Assembly: GCA_002261195.1 (NCBI GenBank)
Contig: MVBO01000069.1
Coordinates: 1 to 64,000 of the forward strand
Direction of reading: 5' to 3'
Source of the DNA: Bifiguratus adelaidae
Taxonomy: Eukaryota; Mucoromycota; Endogonomycetes; Endogonales
DNA: 64,000 nt
Positions 21,825-33,757 of this stretch are shown piece after piece (the first letter of the stretch is position 1; every line of letters begins with the position of its first letter). The position numbers and the translations under genes were made by a program. The notes beneath the pieces were generated by a model that was not told the origin of the DNA, searched no databases, and saw only the letters and a program-made list of their open reading frames with translations.

Positions 21825-23146
21825 ATGTTGAGGAGGTTGTACAGTACGGTAGCTGCTGCCAAGGCAAGTAGAACGATTTACCAGTTCTTTGTTACTCTCT
21901 CTCCTGACGCTCAACGTCTTAGGTCAAGCAAGGACTCGTTGGTGCGATTGGCAACACGCCATTGGTAAGTGGCATGGAGATGACATGCATATGATTGACA
22001 TGGGCTAGATTCGCTTGAATCGCTTGTCTCGAGAGACAGGCTCCGAAATTCTCGCCAAGGCAGAATGGATGAATCCCGGTGGTTCAGTCAAGGACCGGGC
22101 GGCCCTGTATGTCATCAAGAACGCGGAAGAACAAGGGCTTATTCGACCCGGCGGTACTATTGTCGAAGGCACTGCGGGGAACACGGGCATTGGTTTGGCG
22201 CACGTGTGTCGTGCCAAGGGCTACAAGTGCGTCATTTACATGCCCAACACTCAGGTACAGTCAATGATAAGGGCTGTTGGAGGCGTCTCCACTCGCTTAC
22301 GGATGATCTCCAGTCTCAGGAAAAGATTGATCTGCTACGCATGCTTGGTGCCGAAGTCTATCCTGTCCCGGCTGTGGCTTTCGACAACCCAGACAACTAC
22401 AACCATCAAGCCAAGCGACATGCGGAAAAACTGGAAAACGCCGTATGGACCAACCAGTTTGATAACGTTGCTAACCGCCGCGCGCACATTGAAACCACCG
22501 GTCCCGAGATTTGGGAACAAACGGAGGGCAAGGTCGATGGCTTCACATGTGCTACCGGTACGGCCGGTACGCTTGCTGGGGTAGCCAGGTTCTTAAAGGA
22601 GCAGAACAAGGACATCAAGATCTTCCTGGCTGATCCTCCGGGATCCGTCTTGTATTCCTACTTCAAGTCGGGAGGCAAGCTCACAGAGCGTACAGGATCG
22701 TCCATCACCGAAGGCATAGGACAAGGTCGTGTGACGGAGAATTTGAAGCCAGATGTTGGTCTTGTCGATGATGCCTTGCATATACCCGACGAAGAGAGTA
22801 TCAAGATGGTGTATCGTCTGTTGGATGAAGAGGGTATTTACGTTGGCGCAAGTTCCGCTCTCAATGCCGTTGCGGCCGTCGAGATGGCCAAGAGACTCGG
22901 CAAAGGTAAGAGGTTTATTGCAGGGTGGCCACATGGTGACAATGTCTATTGTTCAGGCAAAACGATTGTGACCATTCTTTGCGATGGCGCCTATCGTTAC
23001 CAAACCCGCTTGTTCAGTAAGTGTTGAGGAATCTTTGTACGGAAAGCGTCCTCTAACATCTTGGCGAAGGTCGCAAATGGCTGGAAAGCAAAAGCTTGGT
23101 AGACGCCATTCCAGATCATTTGCAAAAGTATATTGTGTTGCCATAA
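21825..23146 (+). CDS. Cysteine synthase / O-acetylserine sulfhydrylase-like PLP enzyme (351 aa)
   Basis: Six exons (21825-21863, 21923-21964, 22009-22254, 22314-22905, 22957-23016, 23070-23146) give 351 residues. The fold-type II PLP core is intact: [19 protein letters not shown] with the PLP lysine, [12 protein letters not shown], and [12 protein letters not shown], a phosphate-cup variant. A basic leader ([13 protein letters not shown]) suggests mitochondrial import, as for the fungal CysK/Mcy1 group. It should make cysteine from O-acetylserine and sulfide; some relatives have lost that activity. Intron 1 (21864-21922) uses a GC donor (GCAAGT). The bases before the ATG are a TC tract ending in CTCTAG. 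Confidence 0.9.
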
Positions 23147-23303
23147 ACAGAGGCGGATATACGAATATATAGGATACTAGACTTGCTTTTTGTCTTGATT
23201 ACAAAGAGATCTCCCATGTCATTTTGAGCCTACACTGGCTCGCCTTGCACTAAAAGGGAGAGATGCGGCTGAGAAAATGCCACGTATGCTTTCACGTGTA
23301 TCT

Positions 23304-24346
23304 CTAACTCTTTCGACGTCCAAGATCAAAGCTGGATTTTCGTCCTGTCTTGACACCCTCGGGCATATTCTTTTCTAGCGTCTGATCCTTGACCACAATG
23401 ACCGGGCAATTGCAATTATGCACGCAATCTACAAATGGATGCGTGTCAGTGAGCGTCAACCATTGCGCATGCATACACACAATCCGAAACACTTCCCAGC
23501 AAGCGACTAACCATAGATTCAATGGACCCATCCATCAAAGTCTCACGAGAGCACTTACCGAGTGAATCCACTCAAACCGCGACACCCGACAATCATGATA
23601 TCCACTTTGAGGTCATTGGCCAATGTCACCAACTGTTCTTTGGCATCGCCCTTGACCACTTGAACGGTACCGGTGATCTATGAATTCACGTTAGTGGGGA
23701 GTTGGCGTGGCCTGAGGAGACGGGGTACATTATGTTCGTTGAGGCGTTCAATCAATGGCTTGAGTTGCTCCGTCGCCTCTTCTCGCTCAACGACGGATAA
23801 TCGTCGTGCGTGGTTTTGAGTACCTAGGGGACGGATGGATTGAGTATTCTCTGCGTTCTTGGGGACGATAGAGGCAGGCGAGACCTTACCAGCAGTATTG
23901 CGTCGCGCGAAATTGGTGGAGATGTAGCTGGATTCCTGTTAAGGCAAGGAACCGCATAAGATCGTATAATGAAACCATCGAGCACATTTGTCCATTAACT
24001 CTTACCTGTGCATCGACGGCTGTGGCCAGAATAGCATGATCCACATCCGCTCTAAGCACATTATCCATGGCCCATTCAAACATGTGCTTTGAATAGACCG
24101 AAGAGTCAATACACACCATCACCTTGCGTCGGAGGTGCCTATCAACGTCAATTGGCGCCGCTAACGGGAGCTTTTGACTTACAAGTCGCGACTGGTTCGA
24201 CGTTCAGTGATGCTTCCTCGTCGCTTGGGTGCTTCAATAGGCGTGGACGTTGTCCCATTAGTCGCTGTATCAGGTACCTGCAATTGAATGTGGCCACCGT
24301 TCAATGCTTCGCTTCCTGTATGCTCTAAAGGATGGAGTTCTGTCAT
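23304..24346 (-). CDS. Universal stress protein (UspA) domain protein (235 aa)
   Basis: Seven exons (24346-24183, 24138-24006, 23935-23890, 23823-23729, 23677-23559, 23506-23481, 23428-23304) give 235 residues. A disordered leader of about 55 residues precedes KVMVCIDSSVYSKHMFEWA, the first Usp strand and helix. The protein ends with the ATP-binding signature VGCRGLSGFTRRLLGSVSDY (G-2x-G-9x-GS) and CPVIVVKD. It is therefore probably an ATP-binding Usp. The C-terminus (TGRKSSFDLGRRKS) is basic and Ser-rich. Exon 6 is only 26 nt and is required to complete the ATP signature. Confidence 0.85.
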
Positions 24347-24609
24347 GGCAGTTCGAGGGGTTACCGCATTGTGCTCCAACGCGACCCGTATTTATGCTAC
24401 GCCCATGGGCAAAAACGGCAGGCACTCGTGACGCAGAGTGTTAGCAGCCTTGCCATTGTGGGCAACGCGCATGTTCTATGACGCGCTGTGGCATTGGGCC
24501 AAACTTGGATCTCTTACATTGTGGGGTGAAAAATGTTCGCAGGAACCAGGGTTGCATGTGGCGTATGGCATGTGACATGGCAAGGGCAAGGGCAAGGCGT
24601 CCTCTTATT

Positions 24610-27600
24610 CTACATAATTGTACAGTCTGTACGATCCTTTTCTACTTCTTTGCGTATAAGAGCCCAGTCACTTCGATGCGCCGCAAACTCAAGCACATCT
24701 TCTACGCGTAATATGCCATTGTAGCGCTCAATGTCGTGGATGACATCTTTGATATCCGATGGAGAGGATATAATGTAAATGTTGGCGAGCGCCTTAAGTG
24801 CAGAAAAGTAGGATAGAATGGATGATTGGCGCAGGGTCACCACAAATTGAAAGTATGCATTGAGGTCGCTGAAGGCCGTGTTTAAAAATGGTCCGGCAAA
24901 AAGGCGAAGGGTGATTCCTCTTACCTGATGAGCTGGAACCCGCCAAGTTCGGTGATCGTTTGACGTTTGATGTGCTTGCATAAGGATCTATTGTAGGCGC
25001 TTTAGGCCTAGTTGCCAATGAGTCAGTGCACACTACGACTTACTCATAAAAGCGACGTGCAAATTCTTGGTAAAAGACATCCATGGTATTGCGGTCCGTC
25101 AATCCTTGCAGTAATTGCTTGTGTTGTGTCAGACAATCAATGACTTGACGACACGCCTAATGAAAGTTAACATCAGCATAGGAATGGTCATGAAGTTCGA
25201 GGCATTACCATGGTGGGCTGCAGATCGATCTTGTCTGTGTTCGGACTGAAGTCGGCTCGATCCTGCTGTGTGAAGAGGATAAAGTCCACGGAATTGATCA
25301 GAAGCTGCAAAAAGGTCAATTCGGCTGGGCATGTTCGTTGATGGACCTACTTGGATAGCCTTGTCCATGCCTTTCGCCACGCTGTCATCAAGCAATCGCT
25401 CGAAATTCTTCTTTTCCTTCACCACCTCGCTCATGAAATCGTTTCTGTCTACATGCTTTGTCTGTAACGCTTGAGCTTCGGTTCAAACTTTCACCCTCAC
25501 GTCGAACAGACTTACTATCGTGTCATTATAGTATACATCCACCATCTGCTGAATGAGATCGGCGATATGCACAAGCTCAAAGAATTGCGGGAGTGGCGCG
25601 ACGTCCTTGGATAAAAGCGATTCGTCATCTGGTTTCAAGGAAGCGAGCATGTCCGCTGCGCTTGCAAAAGCCGTCTGGATGTGCAGAGGTCCCACCGCAC
25701 GTAATAAAATTACAAAGACATGTTCGAACGCCTTTTTGCTGGATTTTCAAATTGCAACATTAATCAATCTCACGAAAGCATCGTAAGCATCGTAAGCATA
25801 CTCACACAGACTTCTGGATAGAATCTGAAAAGTCCAGGTTGAATAACTGGACTCGGTGCTCCGCTTCCTTGTTCTCATGTATAAGGTTCAGCGCTAGCTC
25901 CAAGCTGAGCAAATCTTGCATCCTTTCTTTCCTGACCTTGGCCGTGTCTAGCGCGCCGCGAACTTCCATAATGGTGAACTCTTTCGAGGCTCGGTTCATT
26001 TGGCGCTCGAGTGAGACAGAGGAGTGGGGCTGGTTAGGCTGGTCGGAAAGTCGCTTTGACTGAGTTGATGCTGCTCTGCCGGCAGCTGTGTTCGGCTTAA
26101 CCGTCACAGGTGACGGTGGTGGCGTCTCCTCGTTGAGATTGGAAGTGGGAATTTCTAATTTACCAACGTCGGGAAGACTGTCTGTTGATGAACTTTTCGA
26201 TGTGGGTGACGCGGGTTCGGCGCGTTTTTGAAAGGTAGTTGGTACAGCCTTGGCAGCTGTTGCAACGAGGTCAATGGGCATCGTTATCACCTTTTTGAAG
26301 GCGTGCATGTAGTTGCGCCTGTACGTTTCATGGTTGCGGTCGTCTATATCCTTTGACTGATCATGACCGGCATCCTTCTGTACGATCAAGTTAGTATGCG
26401 TCCTCCCTCATATCAGCTTCGTGACTTGCCTCATTCATCCATTTTTCTATACACTTTTGGCATGCTTGCTTGGCGTAATTCTGCTCGGTGCGTATGTAAT
26501 GAGGCGCTAAGGGCTCGAATAGCTTGATGACGAGTTGCATGCCTCTGGTTCGTGGTATTGAACACGCTTCGGCATTCTCCATGAGATTTACCAAGTGTAA
26601 GCAATGTTGAAGCGCTTGCGCAGCCAGGCACAAGTAAAGGTAAGCGTCTTGATTTTGCGCCCGGTAGAGCAGGTCGGTGACATATTCTCCAATCTTTAAA
26701 TTGGTGTCAGGACAACAGAGACCACGATCGCAACTAAACATACCACATCCTCGAATATTCGCTCCGTCAAGGCAAAGCTGACATCTTCGCTGTTTGGAAA
26801 CACTTGAGAGGTAAGGTTGGCTTGTACGCTAACTTGGGAGGACACCGCCTTCATGAACTGCGCAAGCGGTCGACCAATCTGGTCGCTCGGTCTATGGGAA
26901 GTCATCAGCGCACGCTCAAGCCCAGACGCCGACTACTCACTCTAGGTTAGCGAGTGGATCATATGGATTATCGAAGAAGATAGGATGCTTCTGAATGAAC
27001 GTTTGAATGCAGCTTTGGCCACCGTCCAGTTCAATCAACGATATTGCGTATTTCTACAGTGACGTCGATAAGCTTCAGCCGTAGTAGCAAACCCTGAAGT
27101 TTACCTTCATTTCGGGTATATTGCCTGCATCATAGGCGACTTCAAACTGATGCAAGGAAGCACTCGCAAAGTATTGACAGACACTATTCAAGGCGTCATT
27201 GATCTGCAAACCGAGTGTCAATAAACTGCGATGACAAAATTCTCGTTCCTCTACCTCTTCATGATCATCAACGACTGAGCATTTGCCAAGTCCGGTAAGC
27301 TGTCGAAGTATTTTTCCACATTCTATTGGATCAGCGCCGAGATCTTGCAGGACTTTTGATGTGCCATTGGGGTTGCGAAAATCAAGATAGTAATCCTTGA
27401 GACGGATGTAGGCATCTCGGAATAGCTCTCGGGCACGACCTGTCGATTTCGCTCGCGCTCTTGCTGCATACGGATCTGTATAGATACCGGGAATGAGGGT
27501 GTAAAGCGGCTTGTTGTTGATGAAGAAGTAATTGTCCGGTGTGTCTATCAAGGCATTTGGTGAATGATTGGACGGTGTGATCGTTTTGCGTTGCTGCTGC

Positions 27601-27968
27601 TTCGCCTTTGCATCTGTCTTTTGACCAAGTATTGATAAGGAAGAGAAATCGGAGCCCAACGAGCGCGATTTGCCAATGTCGGGTAAAGATTCAATGGGTT
27701 GTTGAGAAGAACTGGGAAAACTTTTTGTAATCGGCCCGTCATAAAGACCTAGTGAAACAAGTTTACGTTCCCAGATTTCGTCGTCATAGGCAAGGACCTT
27801 GAAGCGTCGACTTGCCAGAGCAACATTGGTGATGGCGTGAAGAGGCAAGTAGGAGACGATTTTGATGACAATGTCGGGTGGAATCTGCCTTTTGATGCGC
27901 GATGGCTGTAAAGGCTGGATGCTAAGACGAGTATTGATGGCTGATGTATCACCATCAATCAAGTCCAT
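24610..27968 (-). CDS. RCY1: Recyclin-1 (F-box protein with Sec10-like region, 941 aa)
   Basis: Eleven exons (27968-27105, 27053-26941, 26891-26744, 26693-26430, 26377-25806, 25738-25516, 25461-25351, 25304-25209, 25156-25044, 24987-24925, 24868-24610) give 941 residues. An F-box near residue 28 (IPPDIVIKIVSYLPLHAITNVALASR) is followed by a long helical region related to exocyst Sec10, ending in KHIKRQTITELGGFQLI and DLNAYFQF. This is the recyclin-1/Pof6 architecture, which acts in endosome-to-plasma-membrane recycling and polarised growth as an SCF-linked factor. The acceptor at 24988 was chosen because it restores the conserved KHIKRQ motif. Intron 4 (26429-26378) has a GC donor. CTAAT and GCTAG just before the ATG suggest a 5'UTR intron. 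Confidence 0.88.
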
Positions 27969-28059
27969 GAGCCCACAGCTAGCACATTAGCCGCGTAGAG
28001 TACCAGGCAATGTAACGGCAAGTCTATGAAAGGGAAATTTATACACGGGGAAAAGATGT

Positions 28060-29262
28060 TCAATGGCCGTGTTCTATGGCCAGAACGAGGGGTAAAAACA
28101 TGCCTATACATATGCATCCTATCTCTGCATATGTCATTTGTCGGTGTTGATCTCCGTTTCGTTGTCCTGCCTTCACTTCCTCCAATACATGCATGGCCAC
28201 ATAAAGAAATGTACCACCCGAGAAGAGAAGAACCAGACCGGTCCACCACTGCATGTTGACGGGATCAATCGAGCCAGACTGTTGTAGCGCAATGTAAGTA
28301 ATGATCGCGCCCAAAGGTGCAGCAAAAGAAAATAAGGCTAGATGTTTGCGGATCTGCCTTCGATGAATACCGGCATTGAGAAGAACGGTGGTCAATCCGA
28401 AAGCAGATGGTGCTTTGTGAAGCATTATGGCGAGGAAGACAATGAAGGAAAGGTGAGGTTGACTGGCGGAGGCACCCAAAGCGATACCATCGGCAGCTGC
28501 ATGTACAATGAGTCCGACGGTAGGAGATATGCTGGCGGAAGGGTTTGCTTTAGTCGGATGATAATGTCGGCGATTCGGAGAATTGCTCTCCACGTTATCA
28601 GCGTTTGCGTTACCGTTTAAATCATGATGCAAGTCGTCATTATCGTTGTCATCGTCAACTGCTTCTAGCATTGTCCTTAGCTCGGTAAAATCAGAAACCG
28701 ACACTTGATGCGGTGACGCATGGGAATGGAGATGTAGGGAAGAGAACTGGTCGATGAGGAACATGAGAGCGAATCCTAGGATGAGAGCCGCGCCAACGTA
28801 TCGATGAGCCGATGATTCCTCTGCATCCATGTCTTGATAGGCATATACAAGCCTATCAAGCTCTTCTGGATGTGCTGCCATTTCATCTTTGATCCTTTGT
28901 ATGGCGTCAGCAGGCTGTAGTTCTTCGTCGTCTATGCCGTGTCTGACCAAGGAGGAGCCCACGCTATCCAGTGCCATATTGGAGACTGCAAGGAGCGATC
29001 GCTTGACCACGTCGTATTCAGTACCAGTCGGCGATTCAACCAACGCAGTTTCTGGTAAAATATCCGGCACCTCGTACAGTGTTTCGATGCCTTCCGGTAT
29101 GATGACAATGAGTGCTGTACCCACAAGCAGGCCAACACCAAGGCACGTCACCATGCGTAATCTTTCATCCGATAACTTGAACGCTAAAGGTATGCTACCG
29201 GCTACAAAAGAGCCAATAAGCATCGATAGCGATAGTAAGAACAACCATAAGAGTGGGTCCAT
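28060..29262 (-). CDS. ZIP-family metal transporter, SLC39A9/Atx2-like (400 aa)
   Basis: This is an intronless 400-residue ORF. Helix 1 (LLWLFLLSLSMLIGSFVAGSIPLAF) is followed by CLGVGLLVGTALIVIIPEG. A His/Asp/Asn-rich cytosolic loop precedes the ZIP signature helices, with HAAADGIALGAS and MLHKAPSAFGL supplying the metal-binding His and Asp. The order and loop fit ZIP9/Atx2, Golgi or vesicular zinc or manganese transporters. ATG 29262 matches the family start; ATG 29313 would add 17 residues. It is the longest intronless gene here. It lies 91 bp from the RCY1 start, on the same strand. Confidence 0.9.
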   Translation of the reverse strand: MDPLLWLFLLSLSMLIGSFVAGSIPLAFKLSDERLRMVTCLGVGLLVGTALIVIIPEGIETLYEVPDILPETALVESPTGTEYDVVKRSLLAVSNMALDSVGSSLVRHGIDDEELQPADAIQRIKDEMAAHPEELDRLVYAYQDMDAEESSAHRYVGAALILGFALMFLIDQFSSLHLHSHASPHQVSVSDFTELRTMLEAVDDDNDNDDLHHDLNGNANADNVESNSPNRRHYHPTKANPSASISPTVGLIVHAAADGIALGASASQPHLSFIVFLAIMLHKAPSAFGLTTVLLNAGIHRRQIRKHLALFSFAAPLGAIITYIALQQSGSIDPVNMQWWTGLVLLFSGGTFLYVAMHVLEEVKAGQRNGDQHRQMTYAEIGCICIGMFLPLVLAIEHGH

Positions 29263-29408
29263 CGTAACCTGTCCACTCAATGTGCCTGTTAGCTGCAAGC
29301 GGACTTGGTACATCCTTTATTGCACGTGATTTAATTCATTTCACGCGTTCCATTAAACGCGTCGATAGAGGCGTCTTTTCGTTCCTCTCTCTTTGACCGA
29401 CGATTAGT

Positions 29409-31822
29409 ATGGAGAACTTGGTCACAGCTGGCTCAGTCAAGTCCGTATATCAAGGTGATCCTGTAAATGAACCTGTTGTGCAAGTGCTACAGATTGCAGA
29501 GGTGCCGCCGACTGCAAATTCGCAGCAACGCAAATGGCGGTAAGTGGCGAGGCCAAGACTCGGTGTTCACATAAACGAGTACTTACCAGCATCGATTATT
29601 TGTAGCATCATTATCTCTGATGGAAATCACTTTATGCAAGGTGAGCTTCGTTTGTTGCTCCTGTCGATTGTAGCTAAAGCTGTAACTGACGATGTTTGCG
29701 GCGCAGCACTGTTGGCTTCCTCACTCAGTGAATACATCACCGGTGGTACCTTGGTGATTAATATGCTTATAAAACTGCTCAGTTTTGAATGCATAAGCGT
29801 AAAAGACAAAAAGTATGCAATTTAACCATGCACTGATATGGATCCGAGTATCTAACTCTCACGCCACAGAATTGCGTTCTTGAGACAGATCGATATTGTG
29901 CCTTTTTCAGGACCGCTTGCTAGAATAGGCAAACCAGTAAAGATTGACAATGAAGCTAAAGCCGGATCGTCCACGCCTGAACAGCGTCAGAGTCCTGGAA
30001 GCAGTGCCATGGCAGTGGATGCTCCCAACGGCAACAGTTATAATCAATCAACGAACGGATTCATGCAGACTGGCAGCCAACATGGCAACGGTCCGTCATA
30101 TGGTCGTGCTAATGGGTATGTACGCTTCGTACCGCTAAGTCAATTCTGATCATTTCAACAGTTTTCCTGCCAGCAACGGCATGTCGGACGTTCATGGACC
30201 GATTTGCCCCATCAAAAGTTTGAATCCTTATGGCAATAGATACACTATCCGTGCGCGTGTCAGTGCCAAATCTGATATCCGCACATGGCATAATCAGCGA
30301 GGAGACGGCAAACTCTTTAGTGTAAATCTCTTGGATGATACGGTATGTGTGACGTCTGGCGTATACTTATGTGCAAAGACCTACCCTTCGAACACCATAG
30401 GGTGAAATTAAAGCCACGGCTTTCAACGCTGAAGTAGATCGATTGTATCACATTTTTGAAGTTGGCAAGGTATGTCCTTCAGGATGAGATGATCAGCATC
30501 GGTCTAATTATGTGCTAGATATACTATGTTTCCGGGGCCAAGGTTGCAATGGCGAAGAAGCAATTCTCGACACTAAACAACGACTACGAACTAACATTTG
30601 AGAGTGGCAGCAATGTAGAGCTCGTAGGTGTCAATATAACGTAAATCGCTCGCGCCGCTAACGTAATTCCAGTGTAATGATGAAGACAGTCTTCCGACTA
30701 TACGATATTCATTCTGTGATCTTGACAAACTCGTGCAATTAGAGACCAATTCGCCGGTGGACGTTGTCGGAGTGATCACAGACGATGGAGGTGTTGTCGA
30801 ATTCGTTTCGAAGAAATCCGGTGCTCCAGTAAGTATTTCGCTTCAGAGTACGTTTTCCCGAAACACGTGTATTTAGCAACGTGACAGGTCAAGAAGCGAG
30901 AACTCACTATTGTTGACCAATCTAATTACGCCGTCAAAGTTACTCTGTGGGCAGAGACCGCCGTTAATTGGGATGTACCACCCTCGACAGTGGTTGCTGT
31001 GAAGGGTGCCAGAATCAGTGATTTCAATGGAACAAGATCCTTATCTGTCAGTTCCGGAGGTAGCGGTATCGTCGCCAGCCCGGATGTGCCCGAAGCCCAT
31101 CGCCTCAAAGGCTGGTACGACAGCCGAGGCCATGCTGCTGATTTCAATACAAGCATGACCACTCCGGGTGGAAATATTTCGAGTGATCGCGCAACCAATC
31201 GGATGACATTTATGGAGGCGCAAGACGCTCGACTTGGCATGGGAGAAAAGGTGAGTCAAACCATGGTATACCTTTGTTCGCCACGTCATCTAACTGACTG
31301 CTATAGCCCGATTACTTTGATGCCAAAGGCACCATTGCCATGTTCAAGAAAGAAAACATCAGTTATACAGCCTGCCCAGAGTGCCGGAAAAAGTTGGTAG
31401 AGGAATCTGGTTCATGGCGATGCGAAAAATGTCAACGCAATTATCCTGATCCAGTCCACCGCTATGTGATGTCTCTTGCTGTCTGTGATACCAGTGGCCA
31501 GACATGGTTGAATGGCTTCGACGAAGTGGGACAAGTACTTCTCGGCAAAACCGCAAATGAAATGAACACCTATAAGCTCACAAATCAAGAAACCTACAAT
31601 GCCATCTTTGACGATGCTCGATTCAAGAGCTATATTTTCCATTGTCGCGCAAAGCAAGAAAATTTCAATGTGAGTCTTTGCCCTAATCGGTCCTTGCACG
31701 TGCTAATTGCCTGTTGTTAATAGGATAATGAGAGAGTACGCTACACGATCCAGAGCGCTACCCCCGTGGATTTTGTCAAGGAGGGTATGCTACTTGCCAA
31801 AACGATTGAGCAATACGTGTAA
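29409..31822 (+). CDS. RFA1: Replication protein A large subunit Rfa1/RPA70 (617 aa)
   Basis: Eleven exons (29409-29539, 29606-29640, 29707-29812, 29870-30115, 30162-30342, 30401-30469, 30519-30623, 30673-30828, 30888-31250, 31307-31669, 31724-31822) give 617 residues. The order is an N-terminal OB fold, a Gln/Asn/Gly-rich linker, DBD-A (PIKSLNPYGNRYTIRARV), DBD-B (SFCDLDKL to YAVKVTLWAE), and DBD-C with a zinc ribbon (CPEC, then CEKC). RPA coats single-stranded DNA in replication, repair and checkpoint signalling. Exon 2 is 35 nt. The ATG follows GATTAGT, which is acceptor-like. Confidence 0.96.
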
Positions 31823-32214
31823 CATGTGACTTGCAACAAACTATATTGTTTATGAACTTGTTATGAACCCTTGATAATCATCGAATATTGCGAGACACCA
31901 ACAACGCGAGTCTGCTGAACAAAACGCGAAAGCCGATCCCTTATCGTGTCCAAAAATGGACATCAAACAAAGCCAACGCGTTTCTCCTGGATGAAGGTGT
32001 TACACAGAGCGGACTTGGTCTTTGTTCCCAGGTATATGCTAGAAATAGCACACCTCCGTATATAACGAGGTGCTTTGGGTCTTTGGCTCCTCTCGCTTTC
32101 TCCTTCCTCCCTTTCGTGTCCCTTATACCCTTGATTTAACGTTTTGATCAAGGAGTTACTTGTTCCCGAATAAGAGAACTACGTGCTTTGAGCTTGCCCT
32201 CGCCTCCCGGCACA
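31823..32214. other. Intergenic region between RFA1 and the lyase gene
   Basis: This 392-bp stretch holds the RFA1 3' end and the lyase promoter. Pyrimidine-rich runs (CTCTCGCTTTCTCCTTCCTCCC near 32090-32112) lie upstream of the lyase ATG. No other gene or RNA was recognised. Confidence 0.4.
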
Positions 32215-33672
32215 ATGCATCCATGGCTACTGGTTTTGGTCACCAGCGTCGCCCTTCCGGCACTGTTATCGAATGCTCAAACCGTAGATGATACGAGTTT
32301 GGCCCTTGACTGGTTAGCGGATCACTTTATTGGGCCATCTCAACAAGATAATCGCACATGGTTGATTGATTCGCCATGGCTACAAAAGGCTCTCTTGTCC
32401 AATAATGGTCCACCTATTGGAGGTTATCCTCGTCTCAATGGTAAGGTCACCGAAAATTTCCACCATAGGCTATAAACTCATGCTGCTGTCTCCTTTGTAG
32501 GCGTCGAGAGCGATTGGATCCCCATGCAGGCCATGCAGACCCTTCGTGCTCAGATTCAAAATAATACCGTACCCTCCGGCAAGAACGCTTCGCTGATGTC
32601 CTTGTTGGATAACGCCTCCAAATGCATTGCATCTAATACCACCTATTCTGTCACCTTCACCTCTGCCACCCCACCCAACGGCAACAAGCATTACTACTAC
32701 ACATGGAACCCATATGCTTGGCCTAAATGCGGAAAGGCAAGACGATTCATTACCGACATAGAGACCCAGTGTCACTGGAAAGTGCGCGACGGTCACGTCA
32801 ACCCCGTCGTCTCCAAGCTTACTTCGGGCTCTCAACTCAAAAACATGATTACGGAGACATTGACGCTCAATTTGGCGTACTACCTCTATAACGACACGCG
32901 GTATGCCGCCAAGGCAGTCAAAAATCTCGAGACGTTCTTTATCAATACAACAACGCGCATGGAACCGAGTCTCAAATATGCTCAGGTTTTCCCTGGTGGA
33001 GCCAAGAAGCACTGGAAAGGATCGCGCATGGGCATTTTGGATACGCGCAACCTAGTGACGCTTGTATCTAGTCTTCAATTTTTGAATGGGTCGCAAGTCT
33101 ACACCAATTACCATCAAGAACAACTGCAAGCATGGTTCACCAATTATACCCAATGGTTGACGACCTCATCCTTTGGCAAACAGGAGGCTGCGAGCCGAAA
33201 CAACCATGTAACCTTTTACAGTGCCCAAGTGGCCGGCTTTAGCCTCTTTACTGGTCAAACCAACCTAACAAAAGCCGCTATAGCCAATTACACCAACTAC
33301 CAGTACAATCTTCAGTTCAATGCCTCCGGAGCAGAGCCTCTCGAACTCCTCAGGCCCTTCTCTTTCCATTACGCGTACTTCAACCTTGAAGCACTCACAT
33401 GCTTGGCTGCCATTGCAAAGCAAATCAACATCGACTTGTACAATACCCCCAACAAGAACAATCAAACAATCCAAACTGCCGTAGATTACCTCGTCAACCT
33501 AGGAGCCGACTACATTGCCCGGAAAGAGACGCCCGCTCCGCTCTTACCCCTCCTGGAGACGACCATACAGCATTATGGCAATGCCACCCTATACCAACCT
33601 TTCATAGATAGCATTCGCAATGAGACCAATGGAGGAGACGAGTCTGCTCTTTGGATCCTTTGGAAAACATAG
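32215..33672 (+). CDS. Secreted alginate-lyase-family polysaccharide lyase (465 aa)
   Basis: Exons 32215-32440 and 32501-33672 give 465 residues. A signal peptide (MHPWLLVLVTSVALPALLSNAQ) is followed by an (alpha/alpha)-toroid alginate-lyase domain. Visible motifs are YYYTWNPYAWP, LTLNLAYYLYNDTRYA, MEPSLKYAQVFPG, the catalytic-site Asn-Asn-His at about 309-311 (NNHVTFYSAQVAGFSLFTG), and RPFSFHYAYFNLEAL with Arg and Tyr. All active-site residue types of the family are present, so it is probably active, by beta-elimination on a uronic-acid polymer. For a fungus the likely substrate is a glucuronan or mucoric-acid type wall polymer, not algal alginate; that is inference. Many N-glycosylation sites support secretion. 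A lyase-like fusion gene lies 0.9 kb downstream. Confidence 0.82.
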
Positions 33673-33757
33673 ACCACTAGACAATACATTACTGTACCTG
33701 GCGTACAATACATTTGAGAGATATTGCCTCGTGAGAAAGCTGCCTCTTTGTTTTGCC

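Noticed and set aside
28889-29329. 146-codon plus-strand ORF opposite the ZIP transporter
   Set aside because: It lies wholly within the ZIP gene on the other strand and shows no protein features of its own.
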